Part shown: positions 34,408-41,946 of the stretch, in pieces
How the letters are laid out: every line of letters starts with the position of its first letter
Numbering within the stretch: the first letter of the stretch is position 1
NCBI RefSeq assembly: GCF_009184865.1
Contig: NZ_CP045096.1
Span: forward strand, 6,448,001 to 6,512,000
Reading direction: 5' to 3'
Length of the DNA stretch: 64,000 nt
Source: Streptomyces phaeolivaceus
GTDB lineage: Bacteria; Actinomycetota; Actinomycetes; Streptomycetales; Streptomycetaceae
Program-made: the position numbers and the translations under genes
Notes under the pieces: generated by a model
The model's database searches: none
Seen by the model: only the letters and a program-made list of their open reading frames with translations
Told to the model about the DNA's origin: nothing

Positions 34408-37218
34408 TCACAGTGCCCGGGACGCGTAGGCCCTGACGTCGGCGTCGGAGTCCTTGGTGGCTGTGGTGAGGGCCGTCCGGGCCGCTTCTGAGGTGGTGTG
34501 GTGGGTGAGGGAGAGGACGGTGGCTTTGCGGACGTCGGCGTTGGGGTCGGTGAGGGTCGACGCGAGGGCGGGGACGGCCAGGGGGGTGGGCGCGGTGGAG
34601 AGGGCGGTGGCGGCGCCGGACCGGACCTGCCAGGCGGGGTCCGAGAGGGCCGACACCGCCCGGGGCGCGAGCTGAGGGGGGCAGCCGACCGCGCCCAGGG
34701 CGGCGTAGGCGGCGGCGCGCACCAAGGGGTCGGGATCGGCGGTGAGTGTCGTGAGGGCGGTGAGCGTGGCCGGGCCGGGCGGCTGGGGGACCGGGGCGTT
34801 CGTCGCGATCGTCGCCAAGGCCTTGGCGATCGTGACGCGGACCTCGCGGGACGGGTCGGCGGGCGCCGCGAGGGCGAGTTCGGTGGCCGCGTCGACCGAG
34901 ACGAGGGCACGCACGGCCTCGATACGGACGGTGATGTCGGAGTCCGTCAGGGAGCCGGCGAACAGGGTGGTGTCGCCGAGGCTCAGGGCGCGCAGGACGT
35001 CCAGGGCGGCGGCGCGGACGACCGGGTCGGGCTCGGTCAGGGCGGCGGCCAGGCCGTCGCGGAGGGCGGGCTCGGGCGGGAGTGTCTCGACGAGTTCGCG
35101 GAGGGAGGCCGCGGCGGCGGCGCGTACCTCGGCGGCGCCGTCGCGGAGCGCCTCGGCGAGGGCGGAGCCGGTTCCCGGCGGAAGGGTCTCCGTGAGCACG
35201 GCGACGGCTTCGCGGCGGACGGCCGGCGTCGGGTCGGCCAAGTAGGGGCGCAGGGCGTCGAGTTCGGGCTGCTCCTCGGCGAGGGCGACCAGTTCGAGGA
35301 GGCGGGCGGAGGAGATGTGGGGGGAGTCCAACCCCACCCCCAACTCCAGATCGGCGCCGGCCCCGGCGGCGGCACCCGAGCCCGTGCCCCCGTCCACTCC
35401 CGCCGCCACCGGGGCAACGTCCCGGGACCCCGCCGTCGCCACGTTCTCCGCGTGGATCTCGCCCAGGTGGCGGGAGGGGCCGCCGGTCGGGGTGAACTCG
35501 TCGATCGGGACGAGGTAGGGGGCGACCGGGCGGGCCGTGAACTCCATCGCGCCGGAAGGGGACTTGTGGAGGTCGAGGTGGTGGAACCAGGAGGTGTCGT
35601 CGCGGTGGGGGTGGTCGAGGCGGTCGTGGTAGAGGCCCCAGCGGGACTCGGTGCGGGCCAGGGAGGCGCGGGCGGCCATCTCGGCGCAGTCGCGGATGAA
35701 GGAGACCTCGGCGCAGCGCATGAGTTCGTGCGGGGTGCGGGCGCCCATCCCGGCGATGTCGTCGCGCATGCGCTCGAACGCGTTGAGGGCGAGGGAGAGG
35801 CGGGAGCCGGACTTCGGGGGCGCCACGTAGTCGTTGACGAAGCGGCGGAGCTTGTACTCGACCTGGGGCTGCGGGGGCCCGTCCGGGTTGCGCAGCGGGC
35901 GGTAGATCAGCTCGTGCGCGTCGCGGAGCTGGCTTTCCGGCAACTCGCCCTCGTACGGGGAGTATCGGGAGGCGTCCGCGCCCGCGAGGTCGCCGAAGAC
36001 GAAGGCGCCGATCATGTAGTTGTGCGGGACGCAGGCGAGGTCACCGGCGGCGTAGAGGCGGGGCACGGTCGTACGGGCCTGGTCGTCGACGCGGACACCC
36101 GAGGCGGAGTGGCCGCCGCACAGGCCGATCTCCGAGATGTGCATCTCGATGTCGTGGGTGCGGTAGTCGTGGCCCCGGCCGGAGTGGAAGGTGCCGCGCG
36201 TGGGGCGTTCCGTCGTGTGCAGGATCGATTCGAGGGCCGCGACGGACTCCTCCGGGAGGTGGCTCAGCTTCAGATAGACGGGGGCGCGGTCGGAGGCGAT
36301 CTCGGCGGCGAACTCGGCCATCATCTGGCCGGACCAGTAGTCGGAGTCGACGAAGCGTTCGCCGTGCCGGTTGACCTGGTAGCCGCCGAAGGGGTTGGCG
36401 ACGTAGGCGCAGGCGGGGCCGTTGTAGTCCTTGATGAGCGGGTTGATCTGGAAGCACTCGATGCCGGTGAGTTCGGCGCCCGCGTGATACGCCATGGCGT
36501 AGCCGTCGCCCGCGTTGGTGGGGTTCTCGTACGTGCCGTAGAGGTAGCCCGAGGCCGGCAGACCGAGGCGCCCGCAGGCGCCGGTCGCGAGGACGACCGC
36601 GCCCGCGCGGACCGTGACGAACTGTCCGGTGCGGGTGTTGAAGCCCGCCGCGCCCACCGCCCTCCGGTCCGCTCCCTCGCCCGCCGTGAGCACGCGCACC
36701 GGCATCACCCGGTTCTCGACGCGGATCCTCTCCCGCATCTCGCGGCGCCGCAGCTGCCGGTAGAGGACCTTCTTGACGTCCTTGCCCTCGGGCATCGGCA
36801 GCACGTACGAGCCGGAGCGGTGGACCTGGCGGACCGCGTACTCGTTGTGCTCGTCCTTCTCGAACTTCACCCCGTACGACTCCAGCCGCCGGACCATGTC
36901 GAAGCCTCGGGTGGCGGTCTGGCGGACCGTGGACTGGTCGACGATGCCGTCGTTGGCGCGGGTGATCTCGGCGACGTAGTCGTCGGGTTCGGCGCGGCCG
37001 GGGATGACGGCGTTGTTGACGCCGTCCATGCCCATGGCGAGGGCGCCCGAGTGCCGGACGTGCGCCTTCTCCAGGAGGAGGACGTTCGCGCCGTGCTCGG
37101 CGGCGGTCAGGGCCGCCATCGTGCCCGCGGTGCCGCCGCCGATGACGAGGACGTCGCAGGTCAGTTCCTCGGCGTCGGCGAGCGCCGGGATCGTGAGGGG
37201 GGTCTCCACCGTGTCCAC
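34408..37218 (-). CDS. AprA/fumarate-reductase-like FAD flavoprotein fused to a HEAT-repeat domain
   Basis: A 936-residue soluble protein. Residues ~20-440 form the succinate-dehydrogenase/fumarate-reductase/APS-reductase flavoprotein fold: DVLVIGGGTAGTMAALTAAEHG (dinucleotide motif), HSGALAMGMDGVNNAV (AprA-like instead of the SerHisThr flavin loop), GAVVLATGACGRLG and PRLYAAGDLACVPHNYM. A helical domain extends to ~600. After an Ala/Gly linker, residues ~637-936 hold about nine HEAT units, each with a D-P-x-x-x-VR-x-A turn (DPTPAVRREA, EPDPVVRAAA, DPNADVRKAT). No canonical succinate-binding His-Arg set was identified. It is encoded with a ferredoxin of AprB-like layout and a NitT/TauT-type importer, so I infer redox processing of an imported oxyanion or organosulfur compound, substrate unknown. 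GTG start at 37218. Confidence 0.85.
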   Translation of the reverse strand: MDTVETPLTIPALADAEELTCDVLVIGGGTAGTMAALTAAEHGANVLLLEKAHVRHSGALAMGMDGVNNAVIPGRAEPDDYVAEITRANDGIVDQSTVRQTATRGFDMVRRLESYGVKFEKDEHNEYAVRQVHRSGSYVLPMPEGKDVKKVLYRQLRRREMRERIRVENRVMPVRVLTAGEGADRRAVGAAGFNTRTGQFVTVRAGAVVLATGACGRLGLPASGYLYGTYENPTNAGDGYAMAYHAGAELTGIECFQINPLIKDYNGPACAYVANPFGGYQVNRHGERFVDSDYWSGQMMAEFAAEIASDRAPVYLKLSHLPEESVAALESILHTTERPTRGTFHSGRGHDYRTHDIEMHISEIGLCGGHSASGVRVDDQARTTVPRLYAAGDLACVPHNYMIGAFVFGDLAGADASRYSPYEGELPESQLRDAHELIYRPLRNPDGPPQPQVEYKLRRFVNDYVAPPKSGSRLSLALNAFERMRDDIAGMGARTPHELMRCAEVSFIRDCAEMAARASLARTESRWGLYHDRLDHPHRDDTSWFHHLDLHKSPSGAMEFTARPVAPYLVPIDEFTPTGGPSRHLGEIHAENVATAGSRDVAPVAAGVDGGTGSGAAAGAGADLELGVGLDSPHISSARLLELVALAEEQPELDALRPYLADPTPAVRREAVAVLTETLPPGTGSALAEALRDGAAEVRAAAAASLRELVETLPPEPALRDGLAAALTEPDPVVRAAALDVLRALSLGDTTLFAGSLTDSDITVRIEAVRALVSVDAATELALAAPADPSREVRVTIAKALATIATNAPVPQPPGPATLTALTTLTADPDPLVRAAAYAALGAVGCPPQLAPRAVSALSDPAWQVRSGAATALSTAPTPLAVPALASTLTDPNADVRKATVLSLTHHTTSEAARTALTTATKDSDADVRAYASRAL

Positions 37219-37237
37219 CGGGGTGCCTTTCAGATAC

Positions 37238-38284
37238 TCAGTTGCTGAGGGAGGTCAGGACGTCGCGGCGCAGGGCCACGCGTGCCGGGTCGTCGTGGGC
37301 GGCGCGGTCCCGGGGGCGCGGGACGTCCCGTACGGCGGTCAGCCGGCCGGCGCCGAGGAGGGCCACGCGGTCGCCGAGGAACAGGGCCTCGTCCACGTCA
37401 TGGGTGACGAAGACGACCGTGGCGCCCGTGCCCCGCAACACCTCCACCAGCAGGTCCTGCATCCCGGCCCGGGTCTGCGCGTCGAGCGCGCCGAACGGCT
37501 CGTCCATCAGTACGGCGTGGGGACGCCCGGCGAGGGCGCGGGCCAGTTGCGCGCGCTGGCGCTGTCCGCCGGAGACGCGGTGCGGCAACTGCCGGGTGTG
37601 GTCGGCGAGTCCGACCCGGGTCAGCCACTCGTCCGCCTGGGTACGGCGGGCGGCGCGGGGCAGACCGCGGATGGCGAGCGGGAGTTCGACGTTCGCGCGC
37701 AGGGTGCGCCAGGGCAGGAGGGCGTCCTCCTGGAAGACGAGGGCGCGTTCGGCGGACGGGCCGGTCAGGGGGCTCCCGTCCTGGGTGATCTCACCGCCGA
37801 GCTGCGGCAGCAGGCCGGCCAGGGTGCGCAGCAGGGTCGACTTGCCGCAGCCGGACGGGCCGACGACGGTGAGGATCTCACCGGGGGCGATGTCCAGGTC
37901 GACGCCGGTCAGGGCGACCGCGTCCGGGCGGCCCAGATCGGCGCCCCGGAGCGCGAGGCGCGTGCCGCGTACGCCGGCGGGCGCCTGCTTGTGGTCCGCC
38001 TGCTCGCCGTCCGCCTGCTCGCCGTCCGCCTGCTTGTGGTCCGCCTGCTTGTGGTCCGCCTGCTCGCCGTCCGCCTGCTTGTGGTCCGCCTGCTCGCCGT
38101 CCGCCTGCTTGTGGTCCGCCTGCTCGCCGTCCGCCTGCTTGTGGTCCGCCTGCTTTTCGTCCGCCTGCTTGTGGTCCGCCAGCTTGTCGTCCGCCTGCTC
38201 GCCGTACGCCAGCTTGTCGTCCGCCTCGCGCGTCGGTGTCTCCTCACGGGTCTGGGCCCGCGTCTCAGACGAGGTGCTCATCAC
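37238..38284 (-). CDS. NitT/TauT-type ABC transporter ATP-binding protein with pentapeptide-repeat N-terminus
   Basis: A 348-residue ATPase. Residues ~105-348 are a normal SsuB/TauB/NrtD-like ATPase: Walker A VGPSGCGKST, Q-loop LVFQEDALLPW, signature RVSGGQRQR, Walker B VLMDEPFGALD and switch VFVTHDVDEA. Residues 21-100 are 16 tandem pentads (ADHKQ, ADGEQ and variants), highly charged and not found in the family as I know it. The start at 38284 lies upstream of the permease stop (20-bp overlap). A shorter product starting after the repeats would lack a start codon at a typical place. It energises import by the permease and binding protein encoded upstream. Confidence 0.92.
   Translation of the reverse strand: MMSTSSETRAQTREETPTREADDKLAYGEQADDKLADHKQADEKQADHKQADGEQADHKQADGEQADHKQADGEQADHKQADHKQADGEQADGEQADHKQAPAGVRGTRLALRGADLGRPDAVALTGVDLDIAPGEILTVVGPSGCGKSTLLRTLAGLLPQLGGEITQDGSPLTGPSAERALVFQEDALLPWRTLRANVELPLAIRGLPRAARRTQADEWLTRVGLADHTRQLPHRVSGGQRQRAQLARALAGRPHAVLMDEPFGALDAQTRAGMQDLLVEVLRGTGATVVFVTHDVDEALFLGDRVALLGAGRLTAVRDVPRPRDRAAHDDPARVALRRDVLTSLSN
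37985..38224 (-). repeat. 15-bp minisatellite, 16 in-frame units inside the ABC ATPase gene
   Basis: Two main unit types alternate, gcggaccacaagcag (ADHKQ) and gcggacggcgagcag (ADGEQ), with a few variants (ADDKL, AYGEQ, ADEKQ) at the 5' end. The 240-bp array keeps the frame because the unit is five codons. Near identity of the units suggests recent expansion. Confidence 0.93.
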
Positions 38285-39218
38285 GTGCCTCCTCGGCCTC
38301 GGCGGTGGTGGTGACGGTGGTGACGGTGGTGGCGGAAGCCGGAGCGCCCGGTGCCGCCGCGGGCCGGGGCACCCGGGGGCGCGCGGCGGGGGCGTACGAC
38401 GTGCGCGGGAGCCAGTGGGTGAGCCGGCGGCCGAGCAGTTCCACGGCGGTCGACGTCAGCCAGCCCAGGACGCCGATCGTGGCCATGCCGACGAAGACAC
38501 CCGGGTAGTTGACGACGGTGTAGTCCTGCCAGGTGCGGTAGCCGACGCCGTACTGGCCGGAGATCATCTCGGCGGAGATCACACAGATCCAGGACACCCC
38601 GATGCCGACCGACAGGCCGCCGAAGATGCCCGGCAGCGCGCCAGGCAGGACGACGGAGGCGAGGATCCGCCACCGGCCGCCGCCCATCGTGCGGACGGCC
38701 TCCTCCCACACCGGGGTCAGCGCCCGTACGGCGTGCCGGGTGGAGACCAGGACCGGGAAGAACGCGGCGGTGAAGGTGATGAAGACGATGCCCTGCTCGT
38801 TCGAGGGGAAGAGCAGGATCGCGACCGGGACCAGGGCGATCGCCGGGATCGGGCGGATCACCTCCAGGACCGGGCCGAGCAGGTCCTCGGCGAGCCGGGA
38901 CCGGGCGATCAGGATGCCGACCGCGACTCCCAGCACCGCCGCCAGCAGGAAGCCGGTCAGGATGCGGGTGAGGCTGTCGGTCAGGTCCGTCCAGTAGTCC
39001 GGCCCGGAGACCCGGTCCGCGAAGGCGTGCGCGACGTCCGTGACCGTGGGGAACTGCGAGAACCGCAGCCAGACGTCGACGTCCAGGCCGGTCAGCAGCT
39101 GCCAGAGGGTGAGGGCCGTGACGAGCGACAGGGCGCGCAGGGCGTAGCGGGTCGCGGGCGGCCGGGAGCCGGGCGCCCGCGTGCGCGGGCGGCCGTCGGC
39201 TTTGGCGGGGCGGCTCAC
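38265..39218 (-). CDS. NitT/TauT-type ABC transporter permease
   Basis: A 317-residue inner-membrane protein with about six helices. The cytoplasmic EAA loop that docks the ATPase reads EEAVRTMGGGRWRILASVVLPGALPGIFGGL. The N-terminal ~25 residues are basic and the C-terminal ~45 residues (PAARPRVPRPAAAPGAPASA onward) are disordered. GTG 39218 is chosen because it overlaps the stop of the binding-protein gene by 4 bp (GTGA); the frame remains open upstream only in antisense to sense coding of its neighbour. The family (SsuC/TauC/NrtB) imports sulfonates, taurine, nitrate, cyanate or thiamine precursors. Confidence 0.92.
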   Translation of the reverse strand: MSRPAKADGRPRTRAPGSRPPATRYALRALSLVTALTLWQLLTGLDVDVWLRFSQFPTVTDVAHAFADRVSGPDYWTDLTDSLTRILTGFLLAAVLGVAVGILIARSRLAEDLLGPVLEVIRPIPAIALVPVAILLFPSNEQGIVFITFTAAFFPVLVSTRHAVRALTPVWEEAVRTMGGGRWRILASVVLPGALPGIFGGLSVGIGVSWICVISAEMISGQYGVGYRTWQDYTVVNYPGVFVGMATIGVLGWLTSTAVELLGRRLTHWLPRTSYAPAARPRVPRPAAAPGAPASATTVTTVTTTAEAEEARDEHLV

Positions 39219-40567
39219 GACGCCCGCTCCAGCGCGGCGGCGTAGGTGACGACCTCGGCGCCGTCGTGTCCGGCGAGGTACGCCCGAGCGGTGGCCGGGG
39301 CGACGAAGGGAAGGAGCTGGTCCCCGTCGGCCACCCACACCGCCTTGTCGGCGAACCACTGCGTGCCGGTCGTGGCGTCGGGGACGTACGCGGCACGGAT
39401 CGCGTCCTTGTGTCCGGCGACGTAGGCGAGCAGTTCCGCCGGTGTCCCGAAGGACTTCGTCTCGGTGGCGTCCTTGGGCCAGACCTCGCTGGCCGCCGGG
39501 GCGGGGACGGCGGCGAGCTGCTTGTCGTAGGCCGCCGTGCCGAGCGCCTTGCGGACGTAACGGTCGTCGACGAAGGCGTCCACGTCCACGTCGCCCGTCA
39601 GCTTCGCGGCCTTGAGGATCGGGACGTCCTTCTTCAGGGCGGCGGTCAGCGCGGGCTTCAGGGCCGGGTCGAAGGTCGCGATGCCGTGCGCGCCGTTGTA
39701 GAGGTAGACGACCTCGGCGGGCAGGCCGGTGGCGTCGGCGACCTTCTCGGCGGCCTCCACCGGGTGCTCGTTGAGATAGTCCGTGGCCTTGGCCTGGGCC
39801 TTGAGGAAGGCCTCCAGCACGGCCGGGCGCCGCTTCGCGAAGTCCTCGCGGGCGGTCACACCGTGGAAGGTGGGAAGGTCGAGCTGCGCGCCGTCGTACA
39901 GGGCCTTCGCCTTGCCCTGGTACGTCAGCAGACCCGGCCACGCCACGAACTGCGACAGCGCGTCCGCGCTGCCCCCGGAGAGCGCGGAGGCGCCGACGGC
40001 CGGCTGCTGGTTGAGCTTCTCGATGTCCTTGTCGGCGTCGAGACCGGCGTCCCGCAGCGCGCGTACGAGGGTGCCGTCGGCCGCCGAACCGACGCTCGTC
40101 GAGACCTTCTTGCCCTTGAGGTCCTTCAGCGTGCTCAGCTTCGAGTCCGGGGCCGTGACGATGGTGTTGAGGCCGCCGCGCAGGTTGTAGCCGGTGGCCG
40201 CGACCAGCCGGGTGGGCTTGCCGAGCTGTTTGCCTCGGGCCGCGTTGAGCAGCAGCGGGAAGTCGCCCATCGAGCCGATGTCCATCTTCCCGGCGGTCAT
40301 CTGGGCGGTGATGGGGGCGCCGGTCGCGTAGTCCTGCCAGTCGACCTTGTACGTGGTCTTCCCGCCCAGCGCGTTCAGCTCGTCCTCGAAGTAGCCGAGG
40401 GAGCGCAACAGGGTGCCGGCGGTGACGGTGTTGATGGTCTTGGACTGGTAGCCGACGGTGACGGTGACCGTCCCGCCGTCCGCCGCGGTGTCACCGCCGT
40501 TGCCGCAGCCGGTCAGGGCGAGCGGCAGCAGGAGGGCGGCGCTGGTGGCGACTGCTTTGTGTTTCAT
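39215..40567 (-). CDS. ABC transporter substrate-binding lipoprotein with NosL-like C-terminal tail
   Basis: A 450-residue lipoprotein. The lipobox LALTGC puts the lipidated Cys near residue 21. Residues ~35-330 are a NitT/TauT/SsuA-type binding protein: TVGYQSKTINTVTAGTLLRS, YATGAPITAQMTAGKMDIGSMGD, LKDLKGKKVSTSVGSAADGT. An extra ~100 residues follow. Their pattern GTPAELLAYVAGHKDAIRAA, YVPDATTGTQWFADKAVWVA, LPFVAPATARAYLAGHDGAE, VVTYAAAL resembles the fold-defining strands of NosL (copper chaperone of nitrous-oxide reductase), though the NosL CGMC copper motif is not present. This tail is unusual for the family and may be a ligand or metal sensor. ATG start at 40567; stop overlaps the permease. 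Confidence 0.88.
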   Translation of the reverse strand: MKHKAVATSAALLLPLALTGCGNGGDTAADGGTVTVTVGYQSKTINTVTAGTLLRSLGYFEDELNALGGKTTYKVDWQDYATGAPITAQMTAGKMDIGSMGDFPLLLNAARGKQLGKPTRLVAATGYNLRGGLNTIVTAPDSKLSTLKDLKGKKVSTSVGSAADGTLVRALRDAGLDADKDIEKLNQQPAVGASALSGGSADALSQFVAWPGLLTYQGKAKALYDGAQLDLPTFHGVTAREDFAKRRPAVLEAFLKAQAKATDYLNEHPVEAAEKVADATGLPAEVVYLYNGAHGIATFDPALKPALTAALKKDVPILKAAKLTGDVDVDAFVDDRYVRKALGTAAYDKQLAAVPAPAASEVWPKDATETKSFGTPAELLAYVAGHKDAIRAAYVPDATTGTQWFADKAVWVADGDQLLPFVAPATARAYLAGHDGAEVVTYAAALERAS

Positions 40568-40594
40568 GGGAGTTCGGGCCTCTCACCGGAGCGT

Positions 40595-40822
40595 TCAGCG
40601 GAGCAGGTAGGGCATGTTGACCGTGACGGCGCCGGTGGGACAGCGGGCCGCGCACGGGCCGCAGTACCAGCACTCGTCGACGTGCATGTAGGCCTTGCCG
40701 TTGCTCTCGTCGATGGCCAGGGAGTCCAGCGGGCACATGTCCACACAGAGGGTGCAGCCGTCGATGCACTTCGACTCGTCGATGGTCACGGGCACGTCGG
40801 CCCGCTGGGGCGCCAAAGCCAT
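40595..40822 (-). CDS. 2x[4Fe-4S] ferredoxin, AprB-like
   Basis: A 75-residue protein with two clusters: CIDGCTLCVDMCP and CWYCGPCAARCP. The first motif carries one extra residue (C-x3-C-x2-C-x3-CP), as in the beta subunit of APS reductase. It lacks the long C-terminal tail of dissimilatory AprB. It sits between the regulator and the binding-protein gene of the same operon and is the natural electron partner of the AprA-like flavoprotein. ATG start at 40822. Confidence 0.92.
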   Translation of the reverse strand: MALAPQRADVPVTIDESKCIDGCTLCVDMCPLDSLAIDESNGKAYMHVDECWYCGPCAARCPTGAVTVNMPYLLR

Positions 40823-40881
40823 GGCTGTCTCCAGGGAGGGGCGGAACAGAAAGGGGGCTCTACGGGGTCGCTACGGGGTCG

Positions 40882-41682
40882 CTACGACCGGTGCAGCAGG
40901 CCGCTCATCGTGATGCGGTCGCCGCGGAAGCGGATGAACTCCAGGTCGACGGGGCGGCCGTCGGCGAGGTGGGTGAGGCGTTCCAGCATCAGTACGGCCG
41001 AGCCGCGGGGTGCTTCGAGTACGGCGGCGGAGTGGGTGTCCGCGTTCACCGCCTCCAGGGTGATCTCGGCGTGGCCCAGACGGCGGCCGGTGATCGTCTC
41101 CAGCAGACGGAAGACATCGGTGTTCTCCAGATCGGCGCCGAGCAGGGCCGTGCCGATGTCGAGGGTGCCGAGGGCGAGCGGGATGTAGGTGAGGTCGAGC
41201 GAGAGGGGGAGGCCGTTGAGGCGGCGCAGACGTTCGATGTAGAGGACGTCGGTGCCGGGTGGGAGGTGGAGGCGGTCGGCCACGGGGGTGGGGGCCGGGG
41301 CGGGGCCCATGGTGCGGACCTCGTTGGTGACCGTGCCGTGTTCGCGGAGGGTTTCCGCGAGGCCCATCAGGTGGTCGAGGCCGTGGGGGTACTTCCGGGC
41401 GACGACGACGGTGCCCACGCCGGGGAAGCGTTCCACGAGGCCTTCGGCGCGGAGCAGGTCCAGGGCCTCGCGGACCGTGTTGCGGGTGGCGCGGTAGTCC
41501 GTGGCGAGGGTGGACTCGTGGGGGAGGGTGCCGTTCTCGAAGCCGTCGGTGAGGAGTTGGCGGCGGAGGAGATCGGCGAGCTGCCGGGCCTGGTCCGCGC
41601 GCAGCCGGCGCCGCGCGCGGTGGGCGGCGACGGTGGTCGCGCCCTGGCCGGCGTGGTCCCGGATGCGGTCGGTGGGTGGCAT
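40882..41682 (-). CDS. GntR-family (HutC/UTRA) transcriptional regulator
   Basis: A 266-residue regulator. The N-terminal winged helix reads ARQLADLLRRQLLTDGFENG, then LPHESTLATDYRATRNTVRE and GLVERFPGVGTVV. The C-terminal UTRA ligand domain includes LPPGTDVLYIERLRRLNGLPLSLDLTYIPL and VLEAPRGSAVLMLERLTHLADGRPVDLEFI. It is the first gene of the minus-strand operon with the ferredoxin, transporter and flavoprotein, so it is probably the local repressor responding to the imported compound or a product. ATG 41682 is used; ATG 41694 is also possible. Confidence 0.9.
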   Translation of the reverse strand: MPPTDRIRDHAGQGATTVAAHRARRRLRADQARQLADLLRRQLLTDGFENGTLPHESTLATDYRATRNTVREALDLLRAEGLVERFPGVGTVVVARKYPHGLDHLMGLAETLREHGTVTNEVRTMGPAPAPTPVADRLHLPPGTDVLYIERLRRLNGLPLSLDLTYIPLALGTLDIGTALLGADLENTDVFRLLETITGRRLGHAEITLEAVNADTHSAAVLEAPRGSAVLMLERLTHLADGRPVDLEFIRFRGDRITMSGLLHRS

Positions 41683-41862
41683 GTTTCGAACCATACCGAG
41701 ATGGTGGGGAAAGGAATGTTGCGGGAGTGTTGCGCCATGTGGGGTGGTGGCGATCAGGGGTTTGAGCTGGGGTTTCGCGGTGGTGTGAGCAAGATCTGCC
41801 ACCGGGGTGTCCAGTGGGTGGGAACGGCGTGCCGGTGGCTGGGATGCAACCGCGCCCCTTCA

Positions 41863-41882
41863 GGGGCGCGGGGAACCGCGCG
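41863..41882 (+). repeat. Copy of the dispersed 20-bp gene-end motif (one mismatch)
   Basis: ggggcgcggggaaccgcgcg, one base different from the other copies, followed by AGCAGCCACGACGC. It lies between the GntR gene and the 3' end of the fumarylacetoacetase gene, with CGCCCCTT just upstream forming a small hairpin. Confidence 0.75.
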
Positions 41883-41946
41883 AGCAGCCACGACGCACCG
41901 CATGCCGCCCACGACACCGCACCCCTACGGCGAGCAGGCGCCCGCG

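Noticed and set aside
37985..38224. CRISPR-like or direct-repeat integration site
   Set aside because: Units are contiguous 15-mers in frame with the ATPase gene; they are a coding minisatellite.
38265..39941. A 558-codon permease with a long Arg-rich N-terminal extension
   Set aside because: The extra 240 codons are out-of-frame sequence of the binding-protein gene; the GTG at 39218 overlapping that gene's stop is the normal coupled start.
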